From assembly GCA_964611585.1 (NCBI GenBank), contig CAZTAK010000005.1, positions 4,710 through 68,709 on the forward strand: a stretch of 64,000 bases of DNA, in the 5' to 3' direction. Below, one piece after another: positions 1 to 8,060 of the stretch (position 1 is the first letter of the stretch; the number at the start of each line of letters is the position of its first letter). The translations under genes and the position numbers were made by a program. The stretch is from CAZTAK01 sp964611585 (GTDB taxonomy: Bacteria > Pseudomonadota > Alphaproteobacteria > SHVP01). The notes beneath the pieces are model-generated. The model was not told the origin of the DNA. It saw only the letters and a list, made by a program, of their open reading frames with translations, and searched no databases.

Positions 1-19
1 TTTTGCGGTTGCGGGTCAT
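1..19 (-). CDS. 5' end of a minus-strand gene leaving the window
   Basis: Only the first six codons are inside the window (ATG at 19-17, reading M-T-R-N-R-K). The call rests on a strong ribosome binding site, GAGGAGG, about 5 nt upstream of the ATG on the minus strand (forward strand cctcctc at about 25-31). The product cannot be identified. Confidence 0.45.
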
Positions 20-508
20 GGTGGCCTCCTCAGATGTTGGCCCGAGCCTAGGGCGCGGCTCTCGCGCGCGCTTGAAGGGAACCCTGATTTTCTCTTGAGA
101 ATTCCTTGAGTTTTCACTGTTTTCCGTCGATTCCGGCCCGCGCCGGCCCGGCCCGGCCGTTCGAGGTGCGGGCCCACAACCCGGTTTCCGTGGTCACCCG
201 ATAATGAATAGGCTGAACGACAGGGCGGAGGCGTCCGGGCCGCGGCCGCTATCATGCGCAACCTCGATGGGAACGGGCGCCGCGATTCCGCACGACAATA
301 CGAAAAAAGAGTCCGGGAGGGACCCAAGACCACACGCACGATACCGATGCCCACCGCTCCGCCCGTCGGCTTGGGCTTCGCGCCGCTCGCGCGGGGGGTC
401 ATGATCCCTCTCGCCGTCTTCTGGGGGGCGGCGCGCGTGCCGGATCGGGGATCGCCGGGTTGGAAGTCGCTTGCCGCCAGCCGGAATATTGGGACAAGGT
501 TGAAAGCG
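20..508. other. Gene-free upstream region
   Basis: About 490 bases between the divergent starts of the edge gene and the SCO1 gene. The open frames here look like shadows: they extend the SCO1 frame upstream or run antisense to it, without a convincing ribosome binding site or recognisable domain. The stretch is rich in GGCC-type GC runs (about 135-170). It presumably holds the promoter of the copper operon, but I see no convincing -35/-10 pair. Confidence 0.4.
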
Positions 509-1120
509 ATGTCTCTACGCAACGTAAGAATTTCGCTGTGGGTGCTCGTGTCAATCGCGGTTATTGCCGGCGGTGGCGTTGCAATATGGCGCAACACGGA
601 CAACGTCATGCCCCACAATGCACAGGATGTAGCCAGGGCCGCCATATCCGGACGTTTCTCTCTGGTCGACCACACGGGCAAGTCCGTCAGCGACGCGGAT
701 TTCCGCGGCGAATGGCTGCTCGTTTTCTTCGGCTACACCCACTGTCCCGACGTTTGTCCGACGACTCTCGGCACCATTGCCGCAGTCATGGACGAACTGG
801 GGGAACAAGCGGCCAACGTACGGCCTCTCTTCATCACCGTTGATCCGGAGCGGGATACGCCCGAGGTGATGGCCGATTATGCGTCCGCGTTCCACCCGAA
901 GATGGTGGGGCTCACAGGGTCCGTCGAACAGGTTCGGTCCGCCGCGAAAGGTTACCGTGTCTATTTCGCCAAAGCCGGTCAGGACGAATTTCCGGGTGAC
1001 TACCTCATGGATCATTCGGCGTTCGTCTACTTGATGAACCCGCAAGGGAAATTCGAAGCGGTCTTCTCGGACCAGAATTCGGTTGAGAAGATCGTTGGAA
1101 AGATCCGTGAATACCTATGA
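509..1120 (+). CDS. SCO1/SenC-family copper chaperone, membrane anchored
   Basis: 203 aa. A short cytoplasmic start is followed by one membrane segment (about residues 8-26) and a periplasmic thioredoxin-like domain. The copper-binding CxxxC is visible as C79-P-D-V-C83 in GYTHCPDVCPTT, and the distal histidine is H169 in YLMDHSAF, so all three SCO ligands are present. Family role: copper delivery to, or thiol redox control of, the Cu-A site of cytochrome oxidase. The frame stays open upstream to 254, but ATG 509 is chosen because it places the membrane anchor directly at the N-terminus. The stop overlaps the next start (ATGA at 1117-1120), so the two genes form a coupled copper-handling pair. 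Confidence 0.93.
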   Translation: MSLRNVRISLWVLVSIAVIAGGGVAIWRNTDNVMPHNAQDVARAAISGRFSLVDHTGKSVSDADFRGEWLLVFFGYTHCPDVCPTTLGTIAAVMDELGEQAANVRPLFITVDPERDTPEVMADYASAFHPKMVGLTGSVEQVRSAAKGYRVYFAKAGQDEFPGDYLMDHSAFVYLMNPQGKFEAVFSDQNSVEKIVGKIREYL

Positions 1121-1614
1121 CTTGGAAGAAAGAATTCGTGCGATACGCAATTATTTCATTTGCATCGCTTGCGGCGGTTGGATTGCTTGTCAGCTTCGGG
1201 ACCGTCCGGGGCGGTGAGGTTTTCGGTGCGGGCGGGTTACGTATCGAATCGCCCTGGGCCCGAGCGACGATCGGATCGGCGCGAACCGGCGCGGTCTACA
1301 TGAATCGAAAAAACGCCGGCGCGGAAGCCGATCGTCTCGTGGCAATCGAAACACCGGTTGCGGTCAAAGCCCATGTTCATGAGACGGTTAGCGAAGGAGG
1401 CGTGATGAAGATGCTTCCCGTCGACGATTTCGCTCTCGAACCCGGTGAATCGATAATGTTGGCGCCAGGTGGCCTGCACATCATGCTCATGAAGCTGGCC
1501 GGGCCTTTGAAGGGAAATCAGCCGTTTCCTCTGACCCTGCGGTTCGAAAAGGCGGGAAGTGTCACTCTGACGGTGGTGGTCGGCGGGCCCGGTCAGATGG
1601 CCGCGCCCGAGTAG
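1117..1614 (+). CDS. Periplasmic copper chaperone PCu(A)C
   Basis: 165 aa, with an N-terminal hydrophobic segment at about residues 10-28 that acts as signal or anchor. The PCuAC copper motif H-x10-M-x21-H-x-M is met exactly: H88, M99, H121 and M123. Family role: binds Cu(I) in the periplasm and passes it to SCO1 or cytochrome oxidase. It is translationally coupled to the SCO1 gene by an ATGA overlap, which fits the known SCO1/PCuAC partnership. No cytochrome oxidase gene is in the window, so these may serve an oxidase elsewhere or general copper handling. Confidence 0.92.
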   Translation: MTWKKEFVRYAIISFASLAAVGLLVSFGTVRGGEVFGAGGLRIESPWARATIGSARTGAVYMNRKNAGAEADRLVAIETPVAVKAHVHETVSEGGVMKMLPVDDFALEPGESIMLAPGGLHIMLMKLAGPLKGNQPFPLTLRFEKAGSVTLTVVVGGPGQMAAPE

Positions 1615-1903
1615 CGAGAAAGCCAGTTCGACCTGTTGCGGTTGCATGAACGGCCGCGGCGCCGCGCGTGCCGGCGCTTCACGCCATTGTGACAACGTGA
1701 CAGTGCCGGACTCGCGGCGTGTCCGCCTACCGAGCGATGGGGAGCAGTACTGCTCTTGGCTGACCTCGCCGGGCCCTCGCGGGCCCTGCGAAAATTTCGT
1801 TCCAATCCGTCGGTCCTGTGTAAGATTCGCGCCGGTCGTGCCGGGGTGCTCTAATTCGAAGCGAGCCGCAGCCCCGGCGCGGCGACAGGAGTTCATTGGC
1901 AGC

Positions 1904-3550
1904 ATGAACGCTCGAACGGTTGAGTGGGGGCAAGGGCCCGGCGCGGCGGCGCATTGGCGCGCTTTGGTGGGGCGTGCTTTGGTGTGGCGCGCTTTGGTGC
2001 CGGCCGCATTGGTCGCTGGCGCGCTGGTAGCGGGTGGGTTGGTGGCAGGTGCGCTGGTCGCGCCGGCGTTCGCGCAAACGGACCTGCCGGAACAAATCCG
2101 TGCTCTCGACGCCAACGGCAACGGCGTGATCGAACGCGACGAGGCGCAAGGACCGCTTGCCGACAATTTCGACGACGCCGACCTCAACCGGGACGGCGTG
2201 ATCGACGGCGAAGAAAGCACCGCCCTGTTCGCGCGCTTTCGCGGCGGCGGCGGGCGCGGCGCGCCGGAACGGAGTGGCGCCGGGACGGCACAGGCGGCGA
2301 CCCCCGATGCGTCGGCGGAAGATCCCAGGGCCTTGCCCGAGCGCGCCCGCGGCTTCGATACCAACGGCAACGGTGTCATCGACCGCGACGAAGCCGGCGG
2401 CCCGCTAGCGGCCAATTTCGACCGCATTGACGAAAACGGTTCCGGCGGCATCGATGGTGCGGAACTTGCCAAATTCTTCGGCGGCGGAAGCGAGGGCACG
2501 GCGGTCGAGGTCGATGTCGTCCGCGCCGAGGGGTTGAGCCAGACGGTGCCGGTCATCGGGCGGCTGGTCGCGCTGCAAAGCGGCCCGGTCGCGTCGCGGG
2601 TGTCGGGGCCGGTTGCAGAAGTCCGGGTCGAAGTCGGCGACAGGGTATCCCGAGGCGACATTATGGTTGTGATCTCGCATGACCGCCTGCAATCCGAGAG
2701 TGACCGACAACTCGCCGTGGTCGATCAGCGCCAGGCGATGGTCGAGATCGCCGCCGCCGAACTCGAGAAATCCGAACAGGAAATGGACCGCCTCGAAAAC
2801 CTGCGCGCAGGCGTCGCCTTTTCGCAGAAACGCTATGACGACATGGTGCAGGAAATCGCCGTGCGCCGCGGCGTGCTGGCCGACCGTCAGGCGCAGCTGG
2901 CGCAGGCGACCGAACAGCTCAACCGGGCCAACATCGACCGGCGCGACGCCGACATCCGCGCGCCCTATTCCGGGGTCGTCACCCAGCGCTATATCGAAGT
3001 CGGCGCCTGGGTCACCAGCGCCTCGCCGGTCGTCACTCTGCTCAACGACGCCGCCGTCGAAATCGAGGTCGACGTTCCGGCCAATCGGCTGGCGGGTCTT
3101 GAGGCGGGCTCCGTTCTCGCCATTACCCTCGACGACGGCACTACCCACAAGGCGGCGGTGCGTGCGATCGTACCGGTGGAAAATCCGCTGACCCGGACGC
3201 GGCCGGTGCGTCTCGTTCCTGATTTCGGCACCACGGTCAAGGCGCCGGCCCTCAATCAGAGCGTCACCGTCGCGGTCCCGATCGGCGGTGGCGGGAGGGT
3301 TCTGACGGTCCACAAGGACGCGGTGGTGCGGCCCGAGGGGCGGCCCACGGTCTATGTCGTCGTCAATAACACGGTCCAGCCGCGTGAGGTGGTGCTCGGC
3401 CCCGGGACGGGCCAGCGGTTCGTGGTCGTCAGTGGAGTGGCCGAAGGCGATCAAGTCGTCGTCCGCGGCAACGAACAGCTCGAAGCCGGCCAGAGAGTCC
3501 GGTTCGGCGCTGCCGGCGGGCCTCGTGCGGGATCGGCCCGGACCGACTGA
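1904..3550 (+). CDS. RND efflux periplasmic adaptor (membrane fusion protein) with four EF-hand-like loops
   Basis: 548 aa. The N-terminus is an unusual Ala/Leu/Val/Gly repeat hydrophobic stretch ending in a signal-peptidase-like APAFAQ at about residue 57. Next come two EF-hand pairs with canonical 12-residue loops at D69-E80 (DANGNGVIERDE), D93-E104, D152-E163 and D176-E187. From about residue 200 the protein is a standard HlyD/RND adaptor: barrel and lipoyl halves (SGPVAEVRVEVGDRVSRGD), an alpha-hairpin, the second lipoyl half (IRAPYSGVVTQRYIEVGAWV) and a C-terminal barrel. The frame is open from 1646; ATG 1904 is chosen because it sits just before the hydrophobic stretch and follows a GGAG. 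It forms an operon with the RND pump 76 bp downstream. EF-hand loops on an RND adaptor are unusual. Confidence 0.9.
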   Translation: MNARTVEWGQGPGAAAHWRALVGRALVWRALVPAALVAGALVAGGLVAGALVAPAFAQTDLPEQIRALDANGNGVIERDEAQGPLADNFDDADLNRDGVIDGEESTALFARFRGGGGRGAPERSGAGTAQAATPDASAEDPRALPERARGFDTNGNGVIDRDEAGGPLAANFDRIDENGSGGIDGAELAKFFGGGSEGTAVEVDVVRAEGLSQTVPVIGRLVALQSGPVASRVSGPVAEVRVEVGDRVSRGDIMVVISHDRLQSESDRQLAVVDQRQAMVEIAAAELEKSEQEMDRLENLRAGVAFSQKRYDDMVQEIAVRRGVLADRQAQLAQATEQLNRANIDRRDADIRAPYSGVVTQRYIEVGAWVTSASPVVTLLNDAAVEIEVDVPANRLAGLEAGSVLAITLDDGTTHKAAVRAIVPVENPLTRTRPVRLVPDFGTTVKAPALNQSVTVAVPIGGGGRVLTVHKDAVVRPEGRPTVYVVVNNTVQPREVVLGPGTGQRFVVVSGVAEGDQVVVRGNEQLEAGQRVRFGAAGGPRAGSARTD

Positions 3551-3626
3551 TGCGGTTCCGGGACACCACGCGGCGGCCGGCCAACGACCGGCATGACCGG
3601 TTGAACCTTGAACCAAGGGCGCCAGC

Positions 3627-6600
3627 GTGAACCTGATCCGGATGGCCATCGAGCGCCCGACCGCGGTCCTGTCGGCGGTCTTGATGGTCGTTCTGTTCGG
3701 ATGGGTTGCGCTCGAACGGATCCCGATTCAGATGGCGCCCGATGTGCGCCAGCCCGTCATCCGCGTCTCCACCAACTGGCCCGGCGCGGCGCCGGCCGAG
3801 GTCGAGCGCGAAATCGTCAACCGCCAGGAGGAAGTGCTCAAGGGCCTCGAGGGCTTGCAGCGCATGACCGCGACCGCCAACAACAATCAGGGCTCGATCC
3901 AGCTCGAATTCGGCGTCGGTCAGGACATGAGCCGCGCGTTACTGCTGGTCGCCAACCGCCTCGACCGCGTTTCGAGCTATCCCGAGGAGGCCAACAAACC
4001 GACACTTTCGACCTCGGGCACCGAAGATAATTCCATTGCCTGGTTTGCGTTGCGGCGCACCGACGGCTCGGACGAAGACCTGACCGCCTACGGCGACTTC
4101 CTGGAAGAAGTGGTGCAGGAGGAGATCGAGCGCGTCGAAGGCGTGTCCGGCGTCAACGTGTGGGGCGGAACCGAACGCGAAATGCGGATCGAGATCGATC
4201 CGGCCCAGCTTGCGCGTTATTCGCTGACGGTCGGCGAGGTGGTCAACCGCCTGCGCGCGGCCAATACCTCGATGACGGGCGGTGACGTATCCGAAGGCAA
4301 GCGCCGCTATGTCGTGCGCACCGAGGGCGATTTCACTTCGCCCGAACAGGTGCGCTCCATCATCTTGCGCAGCGAGTACCGCGACGGCGCCGTCAGCCGG
4401 GTTTCGGTTGGCGACATCGCCACCGTGACGGTTCAGTTCAAGCGGGTCAACGTGGTCTCCCGCAACTTCGGCAAACCGTCGATGACCATGAGCATCACCC
4501 GCGAGCAGGGCTCGAACGTCATCGACACCATGGCGGCGATCCAGGATTCCGTGCGCAGGCTGGCCGAGGGGCCGCTGCGCGACGTCGGCCTCGAGATCGT
4601 GCAGATTTTCGACGAGACCGACTACATCGAATCCGCCATCGGCCTGGTGATGCAGAACATCGTCATCGGCGGGGCGCTGGCGGTCATCGTCCTGCTGCTG
4701 TTCTTGCGGTCGTGGCGGCCAACACTGGTGATCGCGCTGGCGATTCCGGTTTCGGTGGTGGGATCGTTTGTCGCCATGGCGGCGTTAGGGCGTTCTCTCA
4801 ACATCATCAGTCTCGCCGGCATTGCGTTTGCAGTCGGCATGGTGGTCGATGCCGCCATTGTCGTGCTCGAAAACATTTTCCGGTTGCGCCAGGAGGGGAT
4901 GGAGCGCAGGCGCGCCGCCTTCGAAGGGGCGCAGCAGGTGTGGCCCGCCGTGCTGGTTTCGGCGCTGACCACGGTGATGGTGTTCATTCCGATCCTGGTG
5001 ATGGAGCTCGAAGCCGGGCAGTTGTTCCGTGACATCGCGGTGGCGATTTCGGTGGCCGTGCTGTTGTCGCTGGTGGTCTCGATCACGCTGGTTCCGGCGC
5101 TCGCCAATGGCCTGCTGGGATCGAGGGTCAAGACCGCGGGCACCATGTTCCCGGTGCCCGGCGTCGATAAGTTCGCGCGCGGTTTTTCCTGGTTCTGGAT
5201 TGCGTTCGCCCGCGCCATGGTGCGCAGCAAAAGTGGGGCGGTGGCCGCGATCGCGGTCATTACCGCCAGCGCCGTCGTCTTCGCGTTTTGGGCCGCGCCC
5301 AAGCTCGATTACCTGCCGACCGGTAACCGCAATTTCGTCTTCGGATTCATTCAGCCGCCATCCGGATACAATCTCGATACCACGGCGACGATCACGCGCC
5401 GGGTCGAGGACGAAACCCAGCCCTACTGGCTGGTATCCGGCGTCGATCCTAACGCCGATATCGAGGGGGTGCCGCCGCTCAAGCATTTTTTCACCATTGC
5501 GTTGCAGGGCCGCGCCTTTATTGGCGGCACCTCGGCCGACGAGACCCGCGCCGCCGAGATCATCCCCCTGATGCAGAACCCGCCGCGGTCCGAACCGGGG
5601 ACGCTGGCCTTCATGTTCCAGCCTTCATTGTTCGGACGCTCGGTCGGCGGCGGCCGCAACATCAACCTCGACATTTCCGGCGGCGATCTGAAAATCCTGT
5701 TCGAAGTCGGGCGCGAGGCCTACGACCGTATTCAGGAGGTGCTGCCCTTCAGCGAGGGCCATCGCACGCGGCCGCGGCCGGGCCTCGATTTCGGTGCGCC
5801 CGAGGTGCGCGTGCTGCCCGACCGGTTGCGGCTTGCCGATAACGGGCTCTCGGCGCGCGATCTCGGCCAGTCGATCGATACCTTCAACGATGGCCTGCGC
5901 GTCGCCGAGGTCAACTTCGACGGCAAGCGCATCGACCTGACGCTGGCCGGCCCGCGCCAGTTGCGCGAGGAAACCCAATCCATCGGCGCGCTGCCGGTGG
6001 TGACCCGCGACGGACGCATCGTTTCGGTCGATTCCCTCGCCGATGTGATCGTCACTTCGGGCCCGACACAGATCCGGCGCATCGAACGCGAACGCACGGT
6101 CACGCTGTCGGTGTCGCCCAACCGCACCATGCCGCTCCAGGAGGCGATGACGCTGTTGCAGGAGCGCGTGATCGAACCGATGGAGGCGGCTGGCCTGCCG
6201 CCCGGTGTCGAGTTCAATATCTCCGGCACCGCCGACAAACTGACCCAGACCTGGGACGTGCTGGTCGTCGATCTGCTGCTCGCGCTGGTGATCGTTTACC
6301 TGGTGATGGCGGTGCTGTTCGAAAGTTTCATCTATCCGGTGATCATCCTCCTGTCGGTGCCGGTGGCGGCGGCAGGCGGCCTCGCCGGTCTCGGCATACT
6401 CAATACGTACGTCAACCAGCCGCTCGACATGCTGACGATGCTGGGATTCGTGATTCTAATCGGCATTGTCGTCAACAACGCGATCCTGCTGGTCCACCAG
6501 ACGCTCTATCTGATCCGGCGCCAGGGGTTGGCGGCGGACGAGGCGATCACCCAGGCGACACGCAACCGCATCCGGCCGATCTTCATGTCAACCCTGACGA

Positions 6601-6812
6601 GCGTGTTCGGGATGTTGCCGCTGGTGGCGTTTCCGGGCGCGGGCTCGGAGCTCTACCGTGGCCTGGGTTCGGTGGTGCTGGGCGGGCTCGCCTTGTCGGC
6701 GGTGCTGACGATGGCGATCGTGCCGCCGATGATGTCGATTACGGTCGGGGTGATCGAAAGCCGGCGCGCCCGGCGGAAAGGGGTGCAGGCGACGCCGGCC
6801 CCGGCAGTGTAA
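3627..6812 (+). CDS. RND-family inner-membrane efflux transporter (AcrB/HAE-like)
   Basis: 1061 aa, normal for the family, from a GTG start. The first helix is followed by the porter domain (PDVRQPVIRVSTNWPGAAP), then the second helix block, a second porter half and a C-terminal helix block. The TM4 proton-relay motif reads GMVVDAAIVVLEN: only one Asp (about D408) with Ala after it, where AcrB has Asp-Asp; the VDAA form resembles CusA-type pumps. In TM10 the AcrB lysine region reads IVVNNAILLVH. Substrate cannot be assigned; position next to copper chaperones is suggestive but not proof, and no outer-membrane factor is encoded nearby. It would act with the adaptor just upstream. Confidence 0.94.
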   Translation: MNLIRMAIERPTAVLSAVLMVVLFGWVALERIPIQMAPDVRQPVIRVSTNWPGAAPAEVEREIVNRQEEVLKGLEGLQRMTATANNNQGSIQLEFGVGQDMSRALLLVANRLDRVSSYPEEANKPTLSTSGTEDNSIAWFALRRTDGSDEDLTAYGDFLEEVVQEEIERVEGVSGVNVWGGTEREMRIEIDPAQLARYSLTVGEVVNRLRAANTSMTGGDVSEGKRRYVVRTEGDFTSPEQVRSIILRSEYRDGAVSRVSVGDIATVTVQFKRVNVVSRNFGKPSMTMSITREQGSNVIDTMAAIQDSVRRLAEGPLRDVGLEIVQIFDETDYIESAIGLVMQNIVIGGALAVIVLLLFLRSWRPTLVIALAIPVSVVGSFVAMAALGRSLNIISLAGIAFAVGMVVDAAIVVLENIFRLRQEGMERRRAAFEGAQQVWPAVLVSALTTVMVFIPILVMELEAGQLFRDIAVAISVAVLLSLVVSITLVPALANGLLGSRVKTAGTMFPVPGVDKFARGFSWFWIAFARAMVRSKSGAVAAIAVITASAVVFAFWAAPKLDYLPTGNRNFVFGFIQPPSGYNLDTTATITRRVEDETQPYWLVSGVDPNADIEGVPPLKHFFTIALQGRAFIGGTSADETRAAEIIPLMQNPPRSEPGTLAFMFQPSLFGRSVGGGRNINLDISGGDLKILFEVGREAYDRIQEVLPFSEGHRTRPRPGLDFGAPEVRVLPDRLRLADNGLSARDLGQSIDTFNDGLRVAEVNFDGKRIDLTLAGPRQLREETQSIGALPVVTRDGRIVSVDSLADVIVTSGPTQIRRIERERTVTLSVSPNRTMPLQEAMTLLQERVIEPMEAAGLPPGVEFNISGTADKLTQTWDVLVVDLLLALVIVYLVMAVLFESFIYPVIILLSVPVAAAGGLAGLGILNTYVNQPLDMLTMLGFVILIGIVVNNAILLVHQTLYLIRRQGLAADEAITQATRNRIRPIFMSTLTSVFGMLPLVAFPGAGSELYRGLGSVVLGGLALSAVLTMAIVPPMMSITVGVIESRRARRKGVQATPAPAV

Positions 6813-6994
6813 GCGGCGGGCCGGCGCAGCGCTAAACCCGCCCCATCCGGATGGTGCCCTTGGCCCGCAGGCGGTTGCGCCCCTTGCCGTCCGATTCGAA
6901 TGCCGCCAACGCCGCGGCGGAATAGGCGTTGCCGCGCCCGTCCGCGCCTGCCCGGGCATGGCGGCCTGTTTCAGCCGGGACCCGGGCGCCGCGC

Positions 6995-7900
6995 TTACGG
7001 TGCGCCGTCGATGGTCAGCGTACGCAGGACGTAGGCGCCGCCCCGGTTGGTAAGCGCGACGCCGTCGAAGTTGTCGCGGAAGGCGCGGTCGGAGATTTCG
7101 AGCATCGCCTGGCCGTCGATCTCCACCGTCATCACGCCGTCGCCGCTGCGCTGCCAGGTAACGAGGTAGGTCTTGTTGGCGGTCAGCACGGACTGGTCGC
7201 GCCGCGAATCGATGATGGCGGTTCCGCGTGCGGTTTCGCGCAGCAGTTCGACGCCTGCGCCCGGCACCAGCGAAAGCCTGTAGCGAATGCGCCGGTCCGA
7301 TCCCTGATAGACTAAAAGGTCGAACCGGTCGCGCGGCTCCGCGGCGGTAATTTCGGCATTGACCGCAAAGGCGCTGGCAACGCGCACCGGCAAATAGATT
7401 TCGCCGACACGCGCCGGCCCGGTTTGGGCCTGGCTCTGGCCGCCGCCGTTGTCGTCGCCGTCGTCCAGCGCTTCGTTCAGGATCAGCCCGATAATGCCGA
7501 CCACCACGTCGCGCTGGCTCGTGTCCCCGCCGCTGTCCTGGCGCGGCGCCGGAGCGCCGGTCGCCTCGCTCACCAGGCCGCCGCCGCGCGCCATGTAGAA
7601 CTCGCCGGCCGCAACCACCCACCGCGGATTGCGGGTGAAATCCCCATCGCGGAAATCTTCCGTCACCAGGCGGTTCCGCCACGGGTAATCGTAGTGCCGC
7701 AGCACGCTGCGCAAGTCGCGCAGAAACTGCGGCACCGCGGCCCGCGACCGTTCGGCGTCGTCGATCAGCGGCCGCAATTCGTCGATCAGGGCTTGCGCGC
7801 GGTCGCTGTCGGCGGGCAGGGCCTCGTAGCGCTGAGCCGTGGCTGCACCCGCCAGAACAACACCCGTCCCCAGAACCAGAGCAAAGATCAGCTTCGCCAT
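6995..7900 (-). CDS. Exported protein of unknown function
   Basis: 301 aa. ATG at 7900 follows a GGGAGG about 8 nt upstream on the minus strand. A clear signal peptide (MAKLIFALVLGTGVVLAGAA, cleavage near ATAQ) is followed by a helical stretch with many charged residues and then a beta-rich C-terminal half beginning about FRDGDFTRNPRW. That half resembles concanavalin/LamG-like sandwich proteins of the DUF1080 style, but I cannot name a family. A low-complexity segment (DDGDDNGGGQSQ) sits in the middle. It is convergent with the RND pump and divergent from the ThDP enzyme, so no operon context helps. Confidence 0.7.
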   Translation of the reverse strand: MAKLIFALVLGTGVVLAGAATAQRYEALPADSDRAQALIDELRPLIDDAERSRAAVPQFLRDLRSVLRHYDYPWRNRLVTEDFRDGDFTRNPRWVVAAGEFYMARGGGLVSEATGAPAPRQDSGGDTSQRDVVVGIIGLILNEALDDGDDNGGGQSQAQTGPARVGEIYLPVRVASAFAVNAEITAAEPRDRFDLLVYQGSDRRIRYRLSLVPGAGVELLRETARGTAIIDSRRDQSVLTANKTYLVTWQRSGDGVMTVEIDGQAMLEISDRAFRDNFDGVALTNRGGAYVLRTLTIDGAP

Positions 7901-7980
7901 GTCGGGTCCTCCCGTCCGGAATTCTGCCCCGACGATATCCCTCCCGCACGCCTGGTGCCACTGTGAGCTTCCCAAATGAT

Positions 7981-8004
7981 GCGGAACCAGGGTGCCGGTT
8001 CCGC
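7981..8004. promoter_or_regulatory. Perfect inverted repeat upstream of the ThDP-enzyme gene (possible operator)
   Basis: GCGGAACC, an 8-nt spacer, then GGTTCCGC: a perfect 8+8 dyad lying 56 nt before the ATG at 8061, in the divergent region between two genes. TACACT directly follows and could be a -10. The symmetry and location suggest a regulator site; a transcript hairpin is the alternative. Confidence 0.45.
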
Positions 8005-8060
8005 TACACTGGCCGCCACAATCCGGACGGGAACGGCACGCGGATAAGAGGGAGAAGCCC

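Noticed and set aside
1768..1786. GGGCCC-TCGC-GGGCCC inverted repeat upstream of the adaptor
   Set aside because: Short GC palindromes are frequent by chance in this composition, and there is no T-run or nearby start to give it a role.
1237..2661. Long minus-strand open frame opposite the PCuAC and adaptor genes
   Set aside because: Antisense shadow of GC-rich codons over well-supported plus-strand genes; no domain and low-complexity Pro/Ala/Arg composition.
6588..7961. Long minus-strand open frame across the RND end and exported-protein gene
   Set aside because: Arg/Ala-rich shadow in another frame of the minus-strand exported protein and antisense to the pump.
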